Positions 35,361 through 48,000 are shown, counted from the first letter of the stretch. The stretch: DNA of 64,000 bases from Ilyonectria destructans (GCA_020740775.1 JAHEWK010000002.1:2108001-2172000), one strand, 5' to 3'. Numbers and translations are program-made. The notes: a model not told the origin generated them from the letters alone.

Positions 35361-37250
35361 CTACACTAATGTGATGATCCTGGTATTGCCCCTACCGCCC
35401 CGCCATGCCTCCCCGTTCATTGCCCCGTGGACGTAGCAGTCTGAGACAAGCTCATATGCAGAAGATCCATTCTGCCGCCGAAGCACGAACGGCACTCTTG
35501 CACCAGAGAAGAACGCAACAGTGTCGCCAACCTCGATCTCTGCTACACCCATGCCTATGTAACCGCTCTTAGTTGTAAAGACCTTGCGGTAGAGGTTTCC
35601 TGCGGAGAGGATAGCATCGTGGTAGTTGTTGCCTCGTTGCTGTTGATTGGTGTTTTGATGTCGGTGAAGTGCGCTGAATACATTCTCTCTACCATCGTCA
35701 TCGTCGGAATGGGTCGTATCAGGGTACAGATCCCTCCTCCAAGCCTCGATTACCACAGGGTCGATGTCGGGTGGTTTCGGTTTACTGTCTGGATGGTACC
35801 TCAAAAGCTCTTGTAGGGCCTCCGGTCTGGCCCACTTCTTCACCGGGCGCACGTATTCTTCAAAGTCACTCCCTAGTGAAGCTGGGGCATTGCCCTTGCA
35901 GAAACGCCGCTTGTGATTCAAGTCCGAGATGAGAGTTCGCCAGATGGCCTCACAGTATGTCTGGCCTCCGGGATAGGCGCACCTGGAAGAAGTGAGTCGC
36001 AGGTACTGGTCGCGAATCCAGGAATATCGCGCCATTCTTGCTGTTACGAAGACCCTCCGCAATGTATCTGTCACGTGGACTATCTCGTCATGTATTTTGC
36101 CGGAGAGACGCAGGATTCCTGGGGTCGACGTATCCAACGAAATTGTCGGCTTCAGACAGCTCGAGGCATTGAAAAGTTGATATTGGAAAACGGGGACCTC
36201 GGACAACGGCACGCTCCAATCCGGGACCCAGGACGGGATTCCCGATGTTCTCCTGATGCCTGCATGAATGAGCGTCATTAAGCCACTGGAAGATAGCAAG
36301 TGCCGTGCGGTTTCGGTATATATCTCAACTTTAGACTTGTTGTAGTCCGGGGTGATCTTGGCATCCCGACAAAGGGATGAGAGCGCAAACACACGATCTC
36401 TGGGATCGGCGCAACTAAGATCGCGGGAAGCCGCGAGAAGCTCCAAAAGACTCATTGGCCTCCTCCGATATTCACCTTGCATCCACGCCATGAGACCCAT
36501 CGCTCCGACCTGTCTTTCAGACCGAGGTTGGATTGCGGCATACTGGTTGAACTTGCTTTGCTGCATCACCGAGTTCAGAAGTGTAAAGATTTCCCAGTTT
36601 ATCTCCACATCCCCACACATCATGATCATGTTTGGGTTCTGAAGCGACTCCTGGATGATCCATATCCGGGTGTACCAGGGCCTGTCGAGGAAATCTCGCA
36701 ACGCGGCCCAAGCAGGCTTTGATTCATCGGGAACGTTGTGCTTAGCGTAGATGCCCGGGATTGGGACAGAATCGGCACTCTTGCGACGTTCGTCGGAACA
36801 AGAAATTAGCTTGTTGGCTAGATCGATGCCTGGTGTGATGCCGAGAGTATTCTCTCCAACATACGTGATGACACGACTTGCCGACTGATATACTTCAGCC
36901 ATTAGCTGAACTTGCTGGCTCCGTTCGGTTTCGCTGTCCTGGTTGATGCAAACGCCATCGACCCAGAGGTTACGAGCTCCATCCTCTATCTTGGAATGAC
37001 GGATAGCCAGCAAGGCATTGTAGAGCGATTCGGTGATATTTATGGTGCTACCGCCTTGTATGGCGAGAGAATGGGACTTGTCGGGGTTGCCCCAAGTGTA
37101 GGATATTGCCTCATATGGCAGATGGCTACCGAGGGTTGTTTCGATAAGTTCCGCAAACAAGATCCTGGAATTTCCCCCGGTGAGGCGCAAAATGCGAATG
37201 TTTCTCAGTCCCTTGAGTGGCGCGTATTTGTATAGTGATGAATCCTCCAT
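35361..37250 (-). CDS. HET-domain (heterokaryon incompatibility) protein
   Basis: 629 residues, single exon. The HET domain lies at about residues 45-205 with its three blocks: YEAISYTWGNPD, then LWVDGVCINQDSETERSQQVQLMAEVYQSASRV (in part), and DRPWYTRIWIIQE. The protein opens LYKYAPLKGLRNIRILRL, the usual pre-HET segment, then continues with MSLLELLAASRDLSCADPRDRVFAL and IPSWVPDWS, both common in fungal HET proteins. The C-terminal region resembles the GDTVAFFSGARVPFVLR segment that ends many members. HET proteins trigger programmed cell death after nonself recognition between strains; the domain is TIR-like. No NACHT, WD or ankyrin partner domain is present, and no neighbouring partner gene was recognised. 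The ATG at 37250 is the first in-frame ATG. The gene borders a gene-poor region, as HET genes often do. Confidence 0.93.
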   Translation of the reverse strand: MEDSSLYKYAPLKGLRNIRILRLTGGNSRILFAELIETTLGSHLPYEAISYTWGNPDKSHSLAIQGGSTINITESLYNALLAIRHSKIEDGARNLWVDGVCINQDSETERSQQVQLMAEVYQSASRVITYVGENTLGITPGIDLANKLISCSDERRKSADSVPIPGIYAKHNVPDESKPAWAALRDFLDRPWYTRIWIIQESLQNPNMIMMCGDVEINWEIFTLLNSVMQQSKFNQYAAIQPRSERQVGAMGLMAWMQGEYRRRPMSLLELLAASRDLSCADPRDRVFALSSLCRDAKITPDYNKSKVEIYTETARHLLSSSGLMTLIHAGIRRTSGIPSWVPDWSVPLSEVPVFQYQLFNASSCLKPTISLDTSTPGILRLSGKIHDEIVHVTDTLRRVFVTARMARYSWIRDQYLRLTSSRCAYPGGQTYCEAIWRTLISDLNHKRRFCKGNAPASLGSDFEEYVRPVKKWARPEALQELLRYHPDSKPKPPDIDPVVIEAWRRDLYPDTTHSDDDDGRENVFSALHRHQNTNQQQRGNNYHDAILSAGNLYRKVFTTKSGYIGMGVAEIEVGDTVAFFSGARVPFVLRRQNGSSAYELVSDCYVHGAMNGEAWRGGRGNTRIITLV

Positions 37251-40200
37251 GATTTGGGCGCTGGTTATGATCGAGGTCAATTCTCTGGATGCGCTAGCGA
37301 TGCGTCGTGAATGAACTTGGTTCAAAGTAATCAGTTGATGGTCAGGTCAATAGTGGACGGAAGGATTGTGCAAGGTTAACTTAGATGAATAAATATGCGA
37401 CGAGGCAGACTGAGGTGACCTAACATTCCAAAGGCGCATTATTAGGCTGAATCAACCTGACATCGGGCTTTCATTCCATCGGGTATGCATCTCCACGTTG
37501 GATGGGGCTGTCATAGCCGTCGTCCATTCGCAGGACATGCAGCTTTGTCACGCGGCTATGTATACTTGAGGCTGTTGGAAATGATTGGAGGCGGGCTAAT
37601 TTTGTGAGCACCAAAAAAGCCTATAGGATGTTGGTTGAGCATCTCGGCGCCACTTTGCGTCCGTTATGGCATGGTCGAAGGCCTCAAAATCGCGTATCAA
37701 TAACCACCCCTAGTACCTCAAGACAGGACCGTCCATGAGTCTAAGTTTGGGTCACCAACTCGAGTCAGGGCCCTACTATTGGTAAACTAAATCGAAATAT
37801 TATGGACAAGTGGCCCAGTTAAGTATGCACTATTGTCGACGAGACCAAGATTCTTGCATCTGAGAGCGGCCGCCACGGTGGGTTGAAATCCAATCATGGA
37901 TCAGAGAGTGGATATTTAGGACACTTGCTGCATGAACGATGCCCAATTCCTTTCTAGAGGCTGCACCTACGGTTCAAGGGAAGAGCAATAGACGACATGG
38001 AGGCCGGCTCCTCTGAAGTGATAGCATTTGGACTTGGGCACCAGATCGTCGCTGTTTGCTTATTGAAACGTTTGCAGGAATTCGTACACAGATCGGGTTA
38101 ATTGAGGACCAGATCATTGCCAGTTGGTTGGTGTTATATCAGCGACGACGGTACCTTCGGTGAAGGCTCGGCCGCCTCCTTGGAAGGGAGATCCCTATCC
38201 CACACCGAGTTCTCGGTAGGTAAAATAGTGGCATGGACTCTCACCCTCCTCTCATCGAACTAAATTGGGCAGTCCTGGTTGGTACCATCGAAGTTGGTGT
38301 ATCTGATAACCCCTCTTCCCTCCGCCTGTTGTCCCATCAAAGCGGAATGAGGGAGACGATGTACCAGGTTCCTAAGCAAGCTGACAAACCAATGTCAGAG
38401 TAGTTCCAGCTGTCAATACCAGCTATTATGGCATGGCGGTTTACTGAACAAAGAAGGGTGCAAAGAGAGCCACGGTTAAGAGGAAACTCGCCATACTTAT
38501 CTATACCGGAATTGAGCCTATCTCGGGATAGAGCGACCGTTAACTGCGATAGACACGAGTGTCGAAGAATTTCGCATGCAGCTCCCGGTTTAGGGATCTC
38601 TCGGACATCATTTTCTCTGGCCTTATTCGGTACTACCAGATAGATCAAAGCGCTATGGCAGTTGTAACAATTAGCACATACACTTAGCACCGCACCCGGC
38701 GCGAGGACATACAGTCACTTATACAATAGGGTTGTTGCGCATTCGCCTTCGCCTCGAGCCTTCAGCTCAACCCTTCGGCCTCCGAGTCCATGGGAAGTGT
38801 GCAACGTCTATATCGCCATCATGACATGACTGGTATAATGTAAAGAACATTCCTCTATATATTATGGAATATTAATTATGATATCATTGCCACTTATCCG
38901 CGAATTTGTTACATTGTATATGTGGAAAATTAGAGGAGAGAAGTGAGGATGAAGAGCACAATGTGCGATCGATACTTTCCTACGGAATTGCGAATAGTAC
39001 TCTCTCCCCTAAAGGAAGGAGGGGTAAAGCTGTCATCCTTTCCTTCTATCGGGGGCGAAGCCATCTAAGGCGATGCAATTCATCCAACAAGGTCAAACGC
39101 ATCGGGCACTGCCCAATTCGGATCGAAGACAACGTATGAGGCCTCCAATTGAAGATTATAATTCCTCGACGTCCAACTCAAGACATATCCTGGGTGGAGT
39201 TTGATGGAAATAAGAAAGGGATCAGGGCCTACTTGTCTAATTAATTTTCATCATTCTTTAGACACTTTACTCTCAGCAATAGAGTTAGATAGAACAACAC
39301 GCTAAGATACACATACCTTTATCGTGTAGCCACCCTGCTCATCGCATTCTGGCTCAGAAAAGGTCTTCTGGATGGGAATTCGACGCCCACTGCAAGGAAA
39401 TCGCTGACAGGGATGCAGTTCTCCAAAACAAATGTAGTAATTTTCTCGGCATGCGTGGGGCTGAGGTGTCGCGTACAGAAGTGATAGAAATGCCAACCAG
39501 TAAGATGCAGCAGCAGCACCGCGATCAGGCTGGTACAATCATCAATAAATTTCGATTCTCTACGAAGAGCAGATATCCTACTACCTGTCCAACTGCCGAG
39601 ACCGGCAGACTCTGGCGAATATTCGCGCAACTGACGAGGTGTCATCTGACAATAAGTGAGACCGCCAGGTTCTGTGAGCGGGGACGATCAGGCGCTCCGC
39701 CGCTGTTGTGGCGTTCCTCAGAGTCACCACACGGGTTAACAACAGGTGAGGTACCCATATCTTCCATTAGGGGGAGAAATCAAACGCCCATAGTGTATTT
39801 GAATCATGCACAAGGGTTGTGGCAATGAGACAAGTTTCGGGATGGACAACAACCCTCGAAAAGCCTAGGCTCCGGGGTCTGCCCACAAAAGCGGAGACGG
39901 GGAACTCATTTCATTACGTATCAACCAGCCAAGCACTCTGGGGAAGGACAAGCTCGTGTTGCGGGGAATAAAACAATTGCATAATATCACTTGGCTCACG
40001 TCTGGGGGAGGGGCGCAAGGGGAAGGAGGGTGTACTACGTAAGAGAAGATAGGGAATCAGCGGTTAAAACTGGACTACCATGGCATTAGCTTGATCGCGT
40101 GAACGAAGCGCGCCTCGAGAAAATCCCTGCTCTATTGAGGGCTTCTATGCCGCTTCCAAGACTTTTCCAAGGCTTTCCCACATGCCTAATATGGAAAGGT

Positions 40201-42271
40201 TCTTGGTAACCCTTGCTTCAGCCAAGACAACCGGGTCAGCAACGAGATTCGTTATAAACCGGCTTATCATGGCCTCGTTTCTGGGCATCTTTTAAGGGTT
40301 GCCAGGTTGCAGTTCCTCGGGTGATAAGAGCAAGAGATGAGAAATTGACAAGACACACAACCCTCGAGGACGGGCATTGCCAAAGTCGGGGCCGACTGGG
40401 GAGCCCAAGCCTCACACGAGGGTCTCGTTGGAAGCTCCTCTACTTGGTGGAAACAGGTGGATATATTAACGTAATTGAAATACTACGTATCGAGGCTCGG
40501 CAATTTCAAGGGCCAAGCGGAGCAAGCGTCTCCTGTTGAAGACGCAATGACCATGTCGCCATCGAGACAAATGGGTCGTTTCCCACGAGGGTTCGCCCAG
40601 CACACGATCGGCCTGCTTTCCATCCACAATGCGGTTAAAGCTCGTGGACTGGTGGAGCAATATAGGCTGGAAGGCAATGTAATTCCCTCGTTTTTATGGA
40701 CACCTCAGAAGCGATGGGCTCCCCGAGACAGCTCGCGGCTATGCGGCCACCACTCAGATATTCGGACTCCAAATGTGACGCTCGCTTCTGCATTTTCGCA
40801 TGCGTCGACAACTTGCCCCTGGCTCTGGTGTCTAGTCGAGCCACAAACCGACCTAACTGAGCACGGGAACGGGCCGATGGAGCGTATCATTTTGCAAAGC
40901 TGCTGTTCGGCAATGCCGTGTTATCTCAGCTACGGACCCAGGTTGAATGGGCATTCTGCTGTCGCCTGCAACCCCCAGCACTGTTCTCATGTGAGATGTA
41001 AGCCGCCAAGTGCACAATCGGGAACCTCCAACCGCCTCTACTATGCAACCTCTACTATGCAGTACAAATCGGGCAAGAGTCGAGCAACATCCTGGGTCAA
41101 AGAATCCCAGCTGCGATCCTGGGATTACCAGATCAACCTCCTGCGCTCGCGAGGAGCATTCAGGAGCTGAATCCACTCCCAGGGGTTGTGCAGGTGGCCC
41201 ACAACCCTGAGCACTCTCCGACGAAATCCCTCGACCTTGGTAAGGACGTGCAGAGGTGGTGCGGCTTGCTAAATACGTAGTACTGTGTAGTGACGAGCAT
41301 TGCGTGCTTCCAACTGGGCGGTCAAAATAAGGTGCCAAGTTAAGGTGCGAGAATCGTTGCCGGCTGTTTGAATACTAAACACCACCACGGCCCTGAAGCC
41401 GGCCAATCACGAGATGTACTCCACCACCGCTGACTCGGTGGCGCGGCGCGATATCTGTATCTGTCTAGCCGGTCTCTCATGACGGCAGTGGCCGAACCCT
41501 ACATACAACCGCAGAACCGCAGAAACGCAGGAATGCACAAAACACCATGGCAAACATAGATCTGCGCAACGACAAGACGCGCTTAAGGCTCGGCGCTGTG
41601 CCTTATCACTTGGAAGCGCCCACAATACGAATGCCGTTGCAGCACTAGACACGATAACGAGGATGCTGGCCCTGTCTGTGCCTAAACCCCCCATCTCGAC
41701 GCGACGTTGGTCATGGTTTCTTACTGGGAACAGTCTCCTTGCGGGTGTGTCTTCTTGGCAATATGCCTTCTCCGGGAAAATACAAGTGCATCCATGTTCC
41801 TCTCCACATTGCCAAGCAAGTTACATCTACTCCGCTCCCCGAGCGAGTGAGCCAACGTTGAGACTCGCGGTGAATTCCTCCTCTCAAAGTGAGCAGCGAC
41901 CCATCGCCACTACACCTAAGCTCTGTCTTCTTGGCATCCTGCGGGCCATCCTGTTACGTTTCCCTTCTTCACCGTTGGCTTTGAATCTTTCCGTCATCGT
42001 GTCACGCTGTTGCCCCCTTGTGGCATCTGATCCTCTCTTGGCACATCACCCGTGCGACTGCCATGGATGGCTGACCGTCTGTCTCTCGCCCGATGCCACT
42101 CAGCTATGGAGATTGTTGGCTTGGCAGAAGGGCAAACTGAGTATTTAAGTTGTATCGTGCTCCTCAGTGTAGTCCTAGGTTGCTCATCCTTTCCTCGACT
42201 TTCGTATAACATCCGGCAAACATCCAGCCGCCCATTGTTCGTTTTCTCCTTGTTCCTCTGTCTCCCATACG
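37251..42271. other. 5-kb gene-poor interval upstream of the HET gene and the symporter
   Basis: Contains the divergent promoters of the HET gene (minus) and the symporter (plus, near 42000-42271, with GTATTTAAG at about 42141). Between them the sequence is more A/T-rich than the gene regions, notably at 38850-38930 and 39230-39310. A Cys-rich open segment lies at minus 39302-39538 (see findings). No transposase, reverse transcriptase or terminal repeat was recognised, so a mobile element is not supported. Confidence 0.45.
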
Positions 42272-43933
42272 ATGGACTCCAAGGAGATCAAGATCGAGCC
42301 TGTGGCAACGCAGTATGCTCAGATGCCACAGAATCCTGAGACTGTGCGCACCCACTCTGGCCAAGATGTTGTTGACGCTTTTACCACTGAGGAACAGAAG
42401 ATCAAGAAGCCATGGTGGCACTCTGTCAAGGAGCCAGGTTCAGCCCTACAGATCATCTTGGCTGCTTTACTCGCCATTGCCATTGGTCTGGCCGTGTCAA
42501 CTCAAGTTGATGAGGTGCCCCCGGCGGCTCGAGTCATCCTCTCCATCCCTGGTGACCTCTGGCTGCGTGCCCTCAAGGCTGTCGGTAAGTGCCAAGTGGT
42601 AAACCTCGGAGAGGATAAGCATGATTTGCTCACATACGACCAGTTCTCCCCCTGATTGTTTGTTCCATGCTCCTAGCCGTTCAACGACTGCGAGTCATGT
42701 CCAACGGCGGCAGTTCGCTGGCCAAGTGGACGGTAGGATACTATATCATCACTACCCTCATTGCCATCACCCTCAGCTGCCTTATGACGGGTCTGGTGTG
42801 GTCCAAACTCTACTCCACCGTTAGCCCGGACCAACTTAAGCTCGACACAGCGGACGATTCGCTTCCCGATACCTCGGAACGAGAAATCTACACTGTCGTC
42901 CTAGAGATGTTCCAGTCTTTTATCCCAAAGAACGTCGTCTATGCTTTAGCGAATGACGAACTTCTTGGCAGTATGTCCAATAACATGATAACGCTACCGA
43001 TTGAAGGAATTCTAACAGTCTATCTTTCAGTCATCATCGTCGCCATCATCGTCGGTTATCTCATTGAGAGTCCTGAATCGCCCATCATCCGCGTCACCGA
43101 AGAGATTGAGAGATTGATCACTAAAATCATTACTTTTCTCATCCAGATCGCCCCTATTGGTGTGTTCTCTTTGATTCTGTCCAATGTCATGAAGTTGGAC
43201 ATCGGCCAGATTGGCATGAACTTAGGGCTGTTGATCGGCGCGACACTCTCGACCATGTTCATTCATCTCTTCATCGTTATACCCATCATCTTCTATACCT
43301 TTACCAAGATGAATCCGTATCCCTTCTGGATCAAGTGCTCCCCGGCTTGGGTCACTGCATGGGGTTCTGCTTCTTCTGCTGCCACCCTTTCGGTGACGAT
43401 TCGATGCGTAAAGGATCGGGGTATCCCATCGACTATTTACAAGTTCAGCTGTCCCCTCGGCTGCTTGGTTAACATGGACGGGTATGTGACCGCTCCAGAG
43501 ACAAGACTCTTGAAATAAAATTCTGACCTTTTCTAGAACTGCCATTTATATTCCTGCCGCTGTCGTGTTCATGGCCGCTACCCAGGGTATCACGCTTAGT
43601 GCCGTGGATTATATCATTGTTGCGCTGCTGGCTACTATGGCCTCCATCGGCGTGAGCCCCATCCCGTCGGCGTCCCTTGTGCTCATCATCATGATCGCTC
43701 GGTCTGTCAATGTGGAACTCACTGGAATGTACGCCGTCATTGTTGCAATCGACTGGTTCCTTGACCGATTTCGCACTGCCGTCAACGTTTCTGGAGATCT
43801 ATTCGCTGCGATGGTCATTTACAAGCAGACCAAGATTGAAGACCCGCCAGAGGTGCAGGAGCAGGAGGCCAAGCAGCAGGGATTGGATCTGCAGAACTCC
43901 GATACCCAGTTTGACAATTCCAACAAGGTGTAA
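42272..43933 (+). CDS. Dicarboxylate/acidic amino acid symporter (SLC1/DAACS family)
   Basis: 515 residues from three exons: 42272-42584, 42644-43481 and 43537-43933 (introns 59 and 55 nt, GTAAGT and GTATGT donors, CAG and TAG acceptors). Splicing restores the family core LKAVVLPLIVCSM and NMDGTAIY, both broken by the introns. Membrane protein with about eight helices and two re-entrant hairpins. Family marks: HP1 loop ASSAATLSVT (usual ...SATLP...), NMDGT in TM7, HP2 ASIGVSPIPSAS, and TM8 DWFLDRFRTAVNVSGD, which keeps the Asp, Arg-Thr, Asn and Asp that bind substrate and cation in glutamate/aspartate transporters. The Arg in FRTAVN favours an acidic substrate (glutamate, aspartate or dicarboxylate); the coupling ion is not predictable. 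The charged N-terminus and the Glu/Gln-rich C-terminal tail are cytosolic. The symporter and MET10 are tandem but not obviously linked in function. Confidence 0.9.
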
Positions 43934-45069
43934 GGGAGAGATTGCATCTTTGTTCTAGTATCAATACTGTGGATACTATATAGCATGGCGTTCGAGCGTA
44001 AATAATTGAGAACTATTTGAGTCTCGATACACACAAGATTGACTCTGTTGCTGCGCGTGCTAAGTATCCATGAATACGGAAAGACAAGAAGCCATCCGGG
44101 TTTCTTCTAACCATGTATTCAGATGGCCGTGAATCCGTGACGCTTAATTCAATAGGAGAGCCCTGTATGTGCGGGGAAATTGGAGACTAACGGGCTTTCT
44201 GACTCCAATAGACGATACCGAGTCATCGCCGACGCCCCAATGCGGACATGCCGAAAGCCAAGAGCATCACGTGACGCGACCAGGCGAGAACAAGAGTCTA
44301 ATGAAGAGCTCGGGAATGCCGCGAAAATATCGAGTGCCTCTCCCTCTTGAATGCAATAGGACCTTCAAATGGAAATTACACTTCGTGAATATTTACGCAA
44401 CTGCTCTCATCGGTTTCTCAGCCGCCAAGTTCAGTTCATGTCGTTGAAAAAGAGATTGGACGACTTTCCTAGAATGGCAATTCCTGGATTAGGGATCGTG
44501 ACAATTGCGGCTCCTGATTGGCCACGCTCCTATCGGCAACCGGAAGCTCATGGCCGCCGACGGCCCGGCACTCGGAGAAGGTCTCAGAGTCTTCCAAGCG
44601 TGGCGGAAAAGTGGGCGTCATCGGCCCCTCGGCGTCCCCAGGGTCGCGACATCGACTGCGTGTCCGAAACCGGCATAGCCTATTGCGTGATTCCGTCTCG
44701 GCATCAACAATTTGCAAGCGCAGCGCAAGACGAGTGAGAAAAACCATGGCTCAATGGAACCTTTACAAATCCCTCGCCGGCAAGTCGCCGTGTGGATGGG
44801 CTCTTTCGTTTCTCCTCTTTCATCCTCGCTCTTCCCCTCCCTTGATTGCTCTTCTAGTTGTCCCTACTAGAAATAGCTGCTTGTCGATATCTCACCTCGC
44901 TCGAGTTCGACTGGGTTCAAGTCGGCATTGCCTCCGACCTTAAGACGACTACCGGTATTTGGGTTCGCTTTCGGAGTCGAACGTGATCCACCGGCTCATT
45001 CTCTTTCATTTTCATTTTCCCTCAAAAAACTCCCCTCACTTGCGAGTCGATCACATCACAGCCGCCAGG
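43934..45069. promoter_or_regulatory. MET10 upstream region
   Basis: 1.1 kb between the symporter stop and the MET10 start. It includes the symporter 3' UTR, a TCACGTGA palindrome and, from about 44790, a C/T-rich stretch likely to be core promoter and leader. No gene recognised. Confidence 0.5.
44267..44274. promoter_or_regulatory. TCACGTGA E-box, possible Cbf1/Met-type site
   Basis: Perfect 8-bp palindrome about 800 bp upstream of the MET10 ATG. In yeast, Cbf1 with Met28/Met4 binds TCACGTG upstream of sulfur assimilation genes including MET10. Use in this fungus is inference; filamentous fungi also use the bZIP CYS3/MetR at ATGRYRYCAT, for which no match was noticed here. Confidence 0.3.
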
Positions 45070-48000
45070 ATGTCTCAGAAGGAACAGGAGTCATCCTCGA
45101 CCAAGTTGTCGTCGAGCCTGCCCTTTGGCCAGCTCGTCCCTCTTGCGTCCATCTCTGGCCCGACCTACGTTACCGCCCAACTTCTCGTCCAGCAGGTCGC
45201 CTACAAGCTCTCCGACAAGATCTTCTCTTACTCCCCTGAGACTTTTGACCTCGACATTGCCCTCAAGGACTGGGCTGCCAAGGAGGAGAAGAACATCCAC
45301 GGATATGCCACCACCGTGCTGCCCTCGCAGACCAGAGTAGGAGCCGGCGCCCTTGCCCTCGGATACATCTTCTCTCCGGACTTTGATGTCACCAAGCGCC
45401 ATATCCCCCAGTCTCTGGTTGCTCCCTCCGGCAGCCTGCAGCAGCTCCGCGGAACTCTGGACCAGCTTTCCCTCCTCTATGGTGTTTCCAGCCCGTTCGT
45501 TGCCCATGTCGCCGCTGTCGACTACTCCGACAGCAAGGGCCTCGTCTCAAACTATGACACCGCCCTCCGACTTGTGGAGGACCTCGGCCTCGGCTTGGTT
45601 GCCAGCGCATCCACCTATGAGGCCCAGCACATGTCTCTCTTCGCCACCCTCCTGGCTTCCCTCCTGCCCACCCTCCACATCTACGACGGCGTTCGTACCG
45701 CCAGGGAGACTCTCCGAGTTGTCGATGCCCTGAGCGAGACTGGTATTGCCGACTTGTACACGAAGCTCGCCTCCGAGGTCGGCAAGCTGAACACTCGCCT
45801 TGACACCGCTGGCAAGGTCGTCGAGTTGCTGAAGGCCTTCAACGATGAGCTCGGAACTATCTACCAACCCTTCGAGTACCATGGCCACGAAACCCCCGAT
45901 GTCGTCCTCGTTGCTTTCGGAAGCGTTGAGACCCAGGTCACTAAGGAGGTTCTCACCAAGCTTGCCGCCGATGGTGCCAAGGTTGGCGTTATCAACGTCC
46001 GAATCTACCGACCCTTCATCGAGGAGGCTTTCTTGAAGGCTATCCCTGCTTCTGCCCGCACCATTGCCGTCTTGGGCCAGGTTAAGGACGACCTTGCTGT
46101 CGAGGATGAGGCTACCCAGTCTGCTCTCTACACCGATGTTCTCACTTCCATCGCCTTCTCCGGCAAGTTCGACCAGGAGCCCGACGTCCTCGATATCAAG
46201 TACACTCCCGCCCAGTCCTTGACTCCCCAAGGCCTTGTTGGCACCCTCCACAAGATCTTCGGCAACGAGGGTGACGTCAAGACGCTGCCGTCTCTCATCC
46301 AAGCCGAGCAGTATACCTTCTGGGATCTCGACGACTCGGCTGCCATCAATTCCGCCAGCGCTCTTGGCAACCTGCTCGCCAAGGAGTCCACCTCCAATGT
46401 CTACGTCAACGAGACATTTGACAACCTTACCCAGGGCGGTATCGTCCGAAGCGATGTTCGAGCTTCCAAGAAGGCTCTTGAGGCTCCTTACGACATTGAC
46501 GAGGCCGACACCGTCGTCGTTGGAGACGAGAAGATTCTCAAGGAGGTGGATGTGGTCAAGAGCCTGGTAAATGGTGGAAAGATCATTGTCAGACTCCCCA
46601 GCTTCAAGGACGAGGATGTGGAGAAGAGACTCCCCGTTGCCTTCCGAAAGGCTATCCAGGAGAAGGCCGCCGAGCTTTTCATCTTGGACATCTCCAACTT
46701 GCCTTCATACGAGAAGGATCCTCTCACCTCCAAGCTTCTGCTTGAGTTAGCCTTCTTCAACACTGCCAATCCTAAGATTTCTCCCCAGGATCTCGGACAG
46801 TTGGTCACCGAGGGCAAAACTCCTACTCTCGGAGCAGCTCTGGAGGCTCTCGCCGTCTGCCTTCGCCAGTATGAGGTCCCTGCTGCCTGGGCCGAGGTTG
46901 AAGCTGATTACGCCGACCCCAACCTCCCCGTCACCATCAAGGGCAACAGCTTCGTGTCCCACCAGAAGGAGGAGGTCGAGGAGACTCTCGAGCTTCAGGA
47001 CTGGCAGGTTGCTGCCAAGGCCCTTGCCTTCAAGGAAGCCTACGGTGCCAAGTCTACTCTGCGACCAGAGCTGTCGGTCAAGACCGCCACCGTTACTGTC
47101 AAGGAGAACCGTCGTCTCACCCCTGGTGACTACGACCGCAACATCTTCCACATCGAGTTCGACCTCGGTGACTCCGGTCTCACCTACAAGATTGGTGAGG
47201 CTCTGGGTATCCACGCTGAGAACGATGAGGAGGAGGTCAACCAGTTCATCAAGTTCTACGGCCTCAACCCCGCCGATGTTGTGCCCGTTCCCTCGCGCGA
47301 GGACCCCGATGCGCTGGAGGTCCGCACCGTTTACCAGGCTTTGATCCAGAACGTCGATATTCTGGGCAAGCCTCCTAAGCGGTTCTACGAGGCCCTGGCT
47401 GAGTTCGCCACCGATGAGACTGAGAAGGGCAAACTTGAGGCTCTCGGTGGCCAGACTGGTGCCCAGGACTTCAAGACCCGCTCTGAGGTTGATACTCTCA
47501 CCTATGTCGATATCCTAGAGGAGTTCAAGTCTGCTCACCCCAGCTTCCACGATCTGGTCAAGATTGTCAGCCCCATGAAGCGTCGCGAGTACTCCATCGC
47601 TTCTGCTCAGGCCGTGACCCCCACGTCCGTCTCTCTCATGATTGTCGTTGTCGACTGGGTCGACCCCCGTGGACGCACCCGATATGGCCAAGCCACCCGC
47701 TACCTCAGCCGTCTGCCGGTTGGCGCCAAGGTCACCGCCTCCGTGAAGCCTTCAGTCATGAAGCTTCCCACCAAGGACACCGCGCCTCTCATCATGGCCG
47801 GTCTCGGAACTGGTCTCGCTCCTTTCCGCGCCTTCGTCCAGTACCGTGCTATGCAGAAGGCCCAGGGCAAGGAGATCGGCTCCATTCTCCTGTACCTTGG
47901 TTCTCGTCACCAGCGTGAGGAGTACCTCTACGGTGAGGAGTGGGAGGCCTACCTGGCCGCCGGCGTTGTCACTCTCATCGGTTCTGCCTTCTCTCGTGAC

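Noticed and set aside
40475..41170. 231-codon open frame on the plus strand
   Set aside because: Opens without ATG, no recognisable domain, no splice partner, and an opposite-strand frame overlaps most of it.
37251..42271. Possible degenerate transposon next to the HET gene
   Set aside because: No transposase or reverse transcriptase fragment, terminal repeat or target duplication was recognised; A/T-richness alone is not enough.
42625..42650. 5S rRNA-like ACATACGACCA in the first symporter intron
   Set aside because: Only about 11 bases match the start of a fungal 5S gene; the rest of the 5S sequence and its internal promoter are absent.
44959..45069. N-terminal extension of MET10 by 37 codons
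   Set aside because: No ATG upstream in frame; the sequence is T-rich leader, and MSQKEQ at 45070 is the first ATG.
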